Part shown: positions 4,643 through 5,496 of the stretch, piece by piece
Layout: each line of letters opens with the position of its first letter
Position numbering within the stretch: position 1 is the first letter of the stretch
NCBI GenBank assembly: GCA_009704285.1
Contig: WLEM01000046.1
Coordinates: forward strand, 1 to 5,496
Origin: Actinomycetota bacterium
Lineage (GTDB): Bacteria; Actinomycetota; Actinomycetes; Nanopelagicales; Nanopelagicaceae
Direction of reading: 5' to 3'
DNA: 5,496 nucleotides
Notes under the pieces: generated by a model
The model's database searches: none
What the model was told of the DNA's origin: nothing
What the model saw: only the letters and a program-made list of their open reading frames with translations
Made by a program: the position numbers and the translations under genes

Positions 4643-5496
4643 TTGATATCAACTAACGCCCTAGAACTTCGTGCTGCCGCCAGACTTCTGGTTAAAGATG
4701 TAACAGTTCGAATTAATCATGGCGATCGAATTGGATTTGTCGGTAGAAATGGCGCGGGTAAATCAACACTGGCTAAGGTTTTAGCGGGTGAAACAATGCC
4801 AGCAGGTGGTGCGGTAAATCGCACCGGAAAAATTGGATATCTACCGCAAGATCCCAGAACTGGTGAAGACCAAGGCAGTGTGATTGATCGAATCCTTTCT
4901 GTCCGAGAGTTAGATTTAATTTCAAAACGTATGCGTGCTGTTGAAGAGGATATGTCTACCGCCCAAGGAGTAGAGCTTGAAAAAGCAATGGAGCGTTACA
5001 CCAGAGTTGAACATGAGTTCTCAACTGCTGGTGGCTATGCCGCAGCTGCTGAGGCAGAGGCGATTGCCTCCTCACTTGGTGTGCCAAATAATCTATTTGA
5101 TCAACAGTTGAGCGCTCTTTCTGGTGGTCAGCGGCGAAGAATTGAGTTAGCCAGAATCCTATTTTCTGGGGCTCAAACTTTGATTTTAGATGAGCCAACC
5201 AACCACTTGGATGCTGATTCCATAATTTGGCTTCGTGAATTCTTGCTTAAATACCCAGGCGGGTTAGTAATTATCTCCCATGATGTGAATTTGATTGAAA
5301 CAGTTGTCAATAAGGTTTTTTATTTGGATGCAAATCGAAATGTAATTGATGTTTACAACATGACTTGGAAAAACTACCTAATTCAACGAGAGGCTGATGA
5401 GCACCGCAGAAAACGTGAGCGAGCCAACGCTGAAAAGAAGGCAGAGATTTTGCAAAAGCAGGGTGAGAAGATGCGAGCAAAAGCTAGCAAGGCAAG
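4643..5496 (+). CDS. ABC-F family ATPase (partial, first ABC domain and start of linker)
   Basis: ABC-F proteins are soluble, two-ABC-domain ATPases without membrane segments; characterised members bind the ribosomal E site and act in translation control or antibiotic protection. The 284 visible residues start MISTNALELRAAARLLVKDV and contain Walker A GRNGAGKST (34-42), the Q-loop YLPQD (66-70), the signature LSGGQRR (159-165), Walker B LILDEPTNHLD (180-190) and the switch histidine in ISHD (H213). After NMTWKNYL comes a highly charged K/R/E-rich helix (about 250-284), the start of the linker between domains, where the window ends. The second ABC domain is outside. The TTG at 4643 is essentially forced as the start: an in-frame TAA lies just two codons upstream, and family proteins begin at this point. 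There is no Shine-Dalgarno, so translation probably depends on ribosomes finishing parC. The subfamily (EttA, Uup or an actinobacterial group) cannot be set from this part. Confidence 0.93.
   Translation, partial: MISTNALELRAAARLLVKDVTVRINHGDRIGFVGRNGAGKSTLAKVLAGETMPAGGAVNRTGKIGYLPQDPRTGEDQGSVIDRILSVRELDLISKRMRAVEEDMSTAQGVELEKAMERYTRVEHEFSTAGGYAAAAEAEAIASSLGVPNNLFDQQLSALSGGQRRRIELARILFSGAQTLILDEPTNHLDADSIIWLREFLLKYPGGLVIISHDVNLIETVVNKVFYLDANRNVIDVYNMTWKNYLIQREADEHRRKRERANAEKKAEILQKQGEKMRAKASKA

Noticed and set aside
4956..5198. Minus-strand open frame of about 80 codons
   Set aside because: It is antisense to the ABC-F signature and Walker B region; the plus strand carries the conserved motifs.

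Overview
The window looks like the chromosome of a small-genome, fairly low-GC actinobacterium. The two best clues are a SepH (DUF3071) cell-division gene, a family found essentially only in Actinobacteria, and a type IIA topoisomerase A subunit whose core closely resembles Streptomyces ParC as I remember that sequence. The AT-rich codon use, very short intergenic gaps, interleaved stop codons and scarcity of Shine-Dalgarno sequences fit streamlined planktonic lineages such as the freshwater acI group (Nanopelagicales). That placement is an inference, not something read directly from the sequence.

Layout, left to right. Positions 1-166 (minus) hold the first 55 codons of rplS (ribosomal protein L19), running off the left edge. 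A 93-base leader separates it from an inositol monophosphatase family gene at 260-1018 (minus). An 82-base divergent intergenic region leads to sepH at 1101-1895 (plus). sepH ends tail-to-tail with an alkaline phosphatase/nucleotide pyrophosphatase superfamily gene at 1892-3007 (minus), the two stop codons sharing bases. A second divergent intergenic region of about 130 bases leads to parC at 3137-4636 (plus). Six bases after its stop, in the same reading frame, an ABC-F ATPase gene starts at 4643 and runs off the right edge. No stretch over 300 bases lacks a gene, and I see no tRNA, rRNA, CRISPR, insertion sequence or phage gene.

Functionally this is a housekeeping neighbourhood: ribosome composition and ribosome-associated ATPase (L19, ABC-F), division (SepH acts on FtsZ), chromosome topology and decatenation (ParC), and two metal-dependent phosphoesterases. 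From memory, Streptomyces coelicolor also has parC (SCO5836) and sepH (SCO5855) fairly close together, so part of this arrangement may be ancestral.

The most notable point is that the ParC protein stops cleanly at the end of its DNA-cleavage core and has no C-terminal beta-pinwheel domain. No remnant follows, because the ABC-F gene begins almost immediately. Other points are a glycine in place of the quinolone-contact serine, a small hairpin across the parC stop codon at the in-frame parC/ABC-F junction, a possible rplS leader fold that covers its ribosome binding site, and non-ATG, Shine-Dalgarno-free starts on several genes. I do not see a wholly new multi-gene system here.
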